From the NCBI GenBank assembly GCA_021234155.1, contig JAJEKV010000073.1:496213-560212 (forward strand): 64,000 nt of DNA, in the 5' to 3' direction. Under the pieces are notes generated by a model, which saw only the letters and a program-made list of their open reading frames with translations, was not told the origin of the DNA and did no database searches. This DNA is from Isoetes taiwanensis (lineage: Eukaryota > Streptophyta > Lycopodiopsida > Isoetales > Isoetaceae). Shown here in pieces: positions 60,430 to 64,000 of the stretch. How positions within the stretch are numbered: the stretch's first letter is position 1; each line of letters starts with the position of its first letter. The position numbers and the translations under genes are program-made.

Positions 60430-60470
60430 CTAGTAAATTGCCCACCGTTGGTGGGCTGTACATGTGATTG
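60430..60470 (-). mobile_element. Helitron 3' terminus, minus orientation, with in-window empty site
   Basis: On minus: hairpin GCCCACC-AAC-GGTGGGC, spacer AATTTA, CTAG at 60433-60430, host A at 60429. The flank 60340-60429 is paralogous to 27505-27603, where the sequence continues from A into T without an element. The 5' end, expected to the right, was not identified. Confidence 0.72.
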
Positions 60471-60899
60471 TAGACAAAGATTGTTAAAAAAGCTTGGACA
60501 ATGTTAAAAAAGACAATGTTTTTCTAATGCTCAATGTTTTTTCACCTTGGATATAGAACCATATTTTTTTATAGCATTGAATGAACTTTCCAATGCGTCA
60601 TCACTTCATTTTTATGCATTGCTATAAGTAATTTTAAAAACGTTGAAGATCATTCCAACTACATAAACTGTCATATCAAAATGATCTTATTGCTTGTATG
60701 CAATACCAATAACATGCCAATTCATTGACATTGAATCAAGCTCGTCGGCCAACATACAACATAATCTGTAATCGTGGTTGCAAGTTGAAGCAACCCAAGA
60801 AAGTCTCGTGCATTGCTGTAGAAAAGGAGAAGCGCCCGTTCCTGAGGATGGCCAGGCTACATGGAGAGGATACGAAGGTGTCTTTTGCACCCGTTCCCT

Positions 60900-62388
60900 A
60901 AGGATTCCTATAACACCGGAAGCATAAACGTAAATGTCAGCACTAGTAATACAATATAATCAGTTACCTCGAAGGATAGTACCATCCATCCATCAATCGA
61001 TCCATCATAGATGTCGATACATCATCCATCATATGAGCTCCTACCCAGACTCAGACTCATGGGGAGAGTAGACTGATGGCTGGGGTCTCAAGATAGAACA
61101 GATCGAGTTATGACAATGACTTGGGTTGGCAATAGGCAATGGCTAGGATTGACCACTCCATCTGTCCCTCCTGTGCATACTATGAAGATGGGATAAATCA
61201 GGCTCTGTCGTGACTGTAACCTGCTGGAGATGTAACCTCTTGGTATCACCCAATGAGGCTACTCCGTGTTGTATCTCCTCGGTCCAATGAGATAGGAAGA
61301 GTTGCATATCCCCTTCCCGAAATACAGTGGTTCGATAGGTGGCTAGAGGATCATGGCGACACATGCCCTTACCCTACTGAACTCCCCAAAACAAGGGCCA
61401 GGCCAACACATGCAGCTCCTGAGGGTCAGGGCGACACCATCGACCCAAGAAGTGTCAGACTCATACCCCACCCTTTCAAAGACCGGCTATGAGCCTAGCT
61501 CGCTCCAAGTCCTCAGTAATCATGCTCAGCAGGGACTCCCTCTATGTTGGCACTGAATTCATTATGATGGTGCTTAGCCAATCCATAGCCTCCATAGCCT
61601 GGTGGGCTCTATGCACATGCCACATATAATAGGTACTAAAGGGTCTAAACTAGAAGCACCATCTAAACAAGGCTACTAGGTCTCTACCCCCCTTCCTAAT
61701 ACAAGAGGTGTAAACATGATTAACCAACATCATATATCCACGTAACATGATAAATAATAAGAATCGCATCTAATCCTAATGATATGCATCTAACTTATAG
61801 TTAGAGTTTATTGATTAGGGTTTGGGATCTAAACTGAGGGCTCTAGAATGGCCCTACTAGAGGTACGAATTGCTAATTAACTCACCTGGAATCCTAAGTT
61901 CCAGATGATCTACCACGAAAACTACTCCAAATACTTGCTCCAAAGGAACTTCCACCTGCTCCTGGCGTCTCCATCGCTCTGCACGCAATTTGGGGTAGAT
62001 CCCACTCCTCTTGATGTGCACACATTCCTGGGGCTGGTGTACTATGCTAAAGCCGCAGCGATCCACCAAAAAAGAGTTCCGAAGTGAACATGGTTCCAAT
62101 TTGTTGTTGGAGCCTGAAAATTGGCTTAAGTTTAGGGTTTGGCGATTAGTAGATTGGGGTTAACATGTCACGCCACGTGGCTCCAATAGGGTGCATCCAT
62201 ATGGCGGGTCACCAATAGGATGGAGCCATGTGGAAATGGTTCCATACCTACAGTTGGCTAAGTAATATATAATGACTTAGCCATGTTCCCCTTACCACAC
62301 TAATGTGTACAAGGCTACTAAGTAGGCTTGTATGGTGATGTGGCCTAAAATATACGTACTTATAACGTATATTTTAGGGAAACGTCAT
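60900..62388 (-). mobile_element. Ty3/gypsy 3' LTR
   Basis: On minus, the purine-rich AAGGGCGAGAAGGGGAGAA (62413-62395) acts as a likely polypurine tract. Shortly after it the LTR starts near 62388 with TGACGTTTCCC. A 13 bp palindrome lies just inside (62345-62378). It is homologous to the plus-oriented segment at 4379-5330. The 3' end near 60900 is approximate. Confidence 0.7.
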
Positions 62389-62879
62389 ATTCTCCCCTTC
62401 TCGCCCTTAACATAATGCTACCCTCAGCATTACGATATGATGAAAAACCTACATCAACTTTACAAGATACAATAATAAGGAATATAGCATTTATTATTTT
62501 TATTGAAGGGTATCAACTTCCAATATTTAATTATAACGATAATTGTGAGGCTATACTTACATCCTTATACAAAATTATATAGCCTTAATAGTTCATCATT
62601 ATAATAGTTGACGACATAATGTCATAACGACATGTTTAGGATTTTATAGTTAAGCACAAAAATCTATAACTCCTATCCTTTCCGTGATGTGCTCCCTCCT
62701 CGATGATCCTCCTTTACTGGCCTGCAATCAGTAGCACATCACGTTAGTCTAGTTAATAAGTTGTGGTTTTAAGGGGATCACCCCCCTAATTACCTCCTTG
62801 AGCTGAACTACTAGCTCAAGTTTATCCCTATTACTTGCGCCCGATCATGGCCCATAAGATTTAAACTTAAGGACTGCCT

Positions 62880-63330
62880 AAGACGATCCTATCATCGCCC
62901 ATGATCGCACGCTAACCCCTATATGACCTTTGGTCATGCGCACACACAGTGCATCATGACCTATGCGCACACACAGTGCATCATGACCTAAGGAATATTT
63001 AAGATGATATCATCATCGCCCACGATCACATGCCTACTCGTACATGATCTCCCCCAATCATGCACACCCGCAGTGCATCATAGCCCTAAAAAGCCTAGGG
63101 ATCATCTAGGATGATCCCATCATCGCCCATGATCACGTGCTTATTCCTACATGACCTCCCTCGGTCATGCGCACCCGCGGTGCATGGTAGCATAGAGAAC
63201 ATTTAAGATGATCTCATCATCTGCCACACTCACTGACTTAACCTACATGATCTCCAATCATGCACCTCTGCAATGCATCACAGTCTAGAGAACATAATCT
63301 CATCATCGCCCATGATCCAATGTTTATATG
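62880..63330 (-). repeat. Tandem repeat of about 103-118 bp in the gypsy 3' region
   Basis: About five units, each with CATCATCGCCCATGATC, then CATGACCTCC..., then GTGCATCAT, start near 62882, 63000, 63106, 63208 and 63293. The first unit has an internal 28 bp duplication (TGCGCACACACAGTGCATC). Confidence 0.9.
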
Positions 63331-63404
63331 TACGCATCTTAGCTACCCCCGGATGCCTACGCTCTCTCCAACTTAAGCACTTACATGCTAAAGCTACAAT
63401 TTAC

Positions 63405-64000
63405 CTGATGAGTTGGCATTGACTAAGTCGGAGGCAACCTGGCCGTCGAATTGCTCCACGAATTGTGGGTATTGCTTTTCGAAATCATAGTTTAACACCC
63501 ACGTCACATCTTCCATGGCCAAATGCTTCACTTGACCAAATATTGAAGGAATTCTGGCCTTCGCATTTTATTGAATGCGTTATCAAGAATTAACTTGCAA
63601 ACAATTTCAAGTTGCTCCTTAGTCATCTGCAACAAGGTTGGGGTCTCCAAAACTTCCTTTAGGTTTGAAGTGTGCTTCTTTAATAAGCTTATGTGGAAGA
63701 CCTTATGCCATAACCTTTAGATGAGCGGATAATTCAAGCTTATAGGATTGGCTCCCTATCCGCTTTACTGACCCCAACTAAGGAGAAGCAAAATTTGCGT
63801 TGTGGTTTCATGGATGTTTGGGTTAAGAAGTGCCAGTCACCCCAAAGTTTACTCTAGTCCTTGTCATAATTTGAGGTAAGAAGGCCCCATCTTGTGATTG
63901 ACATGTTCTAGGTCTTTTTCTATAGATGAACTTTTTCGATTCATAGTAGGCTATCGGGATCCCATCTTAGTAACCCTCCCTCTCCCCACCACTTCCTCTA
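63405..64000 (-). pseudogene. Ty3/gypsy pol C-terminus with chromodomain, frameshifted
   Basis: The minus strand reads SYKLELSAHLKV near 63740, the conserved block just after integrase. It continues through TSNLKEVLETPTLLQMTKEQ and ILDNAFNKMRRPEFLQYLVK near 63560. After a one-base shift comes KHLAMEDVTWVLNYDFEKQY and PQFVEQF, to a stop near 63405. The YLVKW...TWV...YP.F layout is a chromodomain, so this is a chromovirus, whose chromodomain guides integration into chromatin. Stops and shifts (near 63700 and 63530) show decay. The rest of pol and gag lie beyond the window edge. Confidence 0.88.

Noticed and set aside
1-64000. CRISPR array or prokaryotic operon
   Set aside because: No regularly spaced direct repeats with unique spacers; gene structure is eukaryotic with introns.

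Overview
The window is nuclear DNA of a land plant. Evidence: a spliced plant-type VTI1 v-SNARE gene, a U6 snRNA copy and a 5S rRNA copy of plant type, and plant Helitron, CACTA, L1 and Ty3/gypsy elements. Abundant decayed LINEs and a Penelope-type retroelement favour a large, repeat-rich genome, perhaps a gymnosperm or a fern. That placement is inference; nothing here fixes the species. There are no prokaryotic operons and no CRISPR array.

Layout. 1-1240: 3' end of a decayed LINE (+). 4379-5330: a gypsy LTR-like segment (+). 6268-8103: a probable Helitron (-) containing a 1.6 kb almost pure pyrimidine tract. 9676-11283: the one gene that looks intact, a five-exon VTI1-type SNARE, with its likely promoter and 5' UTR intron upstream. 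12762-16015: L1 ORF2 (-). 16042-24636: a Penelope-like retroelement with two 2.27 kb LTR-like direct repeats, an intron-containing first gene with a Cys cluster, and a reverse transcriptase gene with one stop and one frameshift. 24637-26061: a U6 snRNA::L1 ORF1 chimera (-) ending in poly(A). 27996-28114: a lone 5S rRNA copy followed by an 87 bp duplication. 30565-31501: a complete small Helitron (-). 33030-36790: a GC-rich LINE (-). 37049-44799: a T-rich 7.5 kb block bounded by 250 bp direct repeats in which I see no difference. 45998-46078: a miRNA-like foldback. 47811-48632: gene fragments between inverted arms. 49747-51117: a SEC23-like pseudogene with introns retained. 52855-58143: a CACTA transposon with TIRs and an ATA target duplication, carrying a 19 bp minisatellite. 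58885-60433: an inverted repeat copy and two Helitron 3' ends. 60900-64000: 3' end and LTR of a Ty3/gypsy chromovirus (-).

How it fits together. Only VTI1 looks like working host information; almost everything else is mobile DNA, often nested. The most unusual object is the Penelope-like element. It has an RT with a DKA-type N-terminal motif, no visible GIY-YIG endonuclease, and a first gene of unknown family. The start codon of that first gene lies inside the LTR-like repeat and joins the main exon by a phase-0 splice. A second notable point is that differences between its two terminal repeats fall mostly at CAG/CTG sites. This may reflect sequencing errors at methylated CHG positions rather than evolution.
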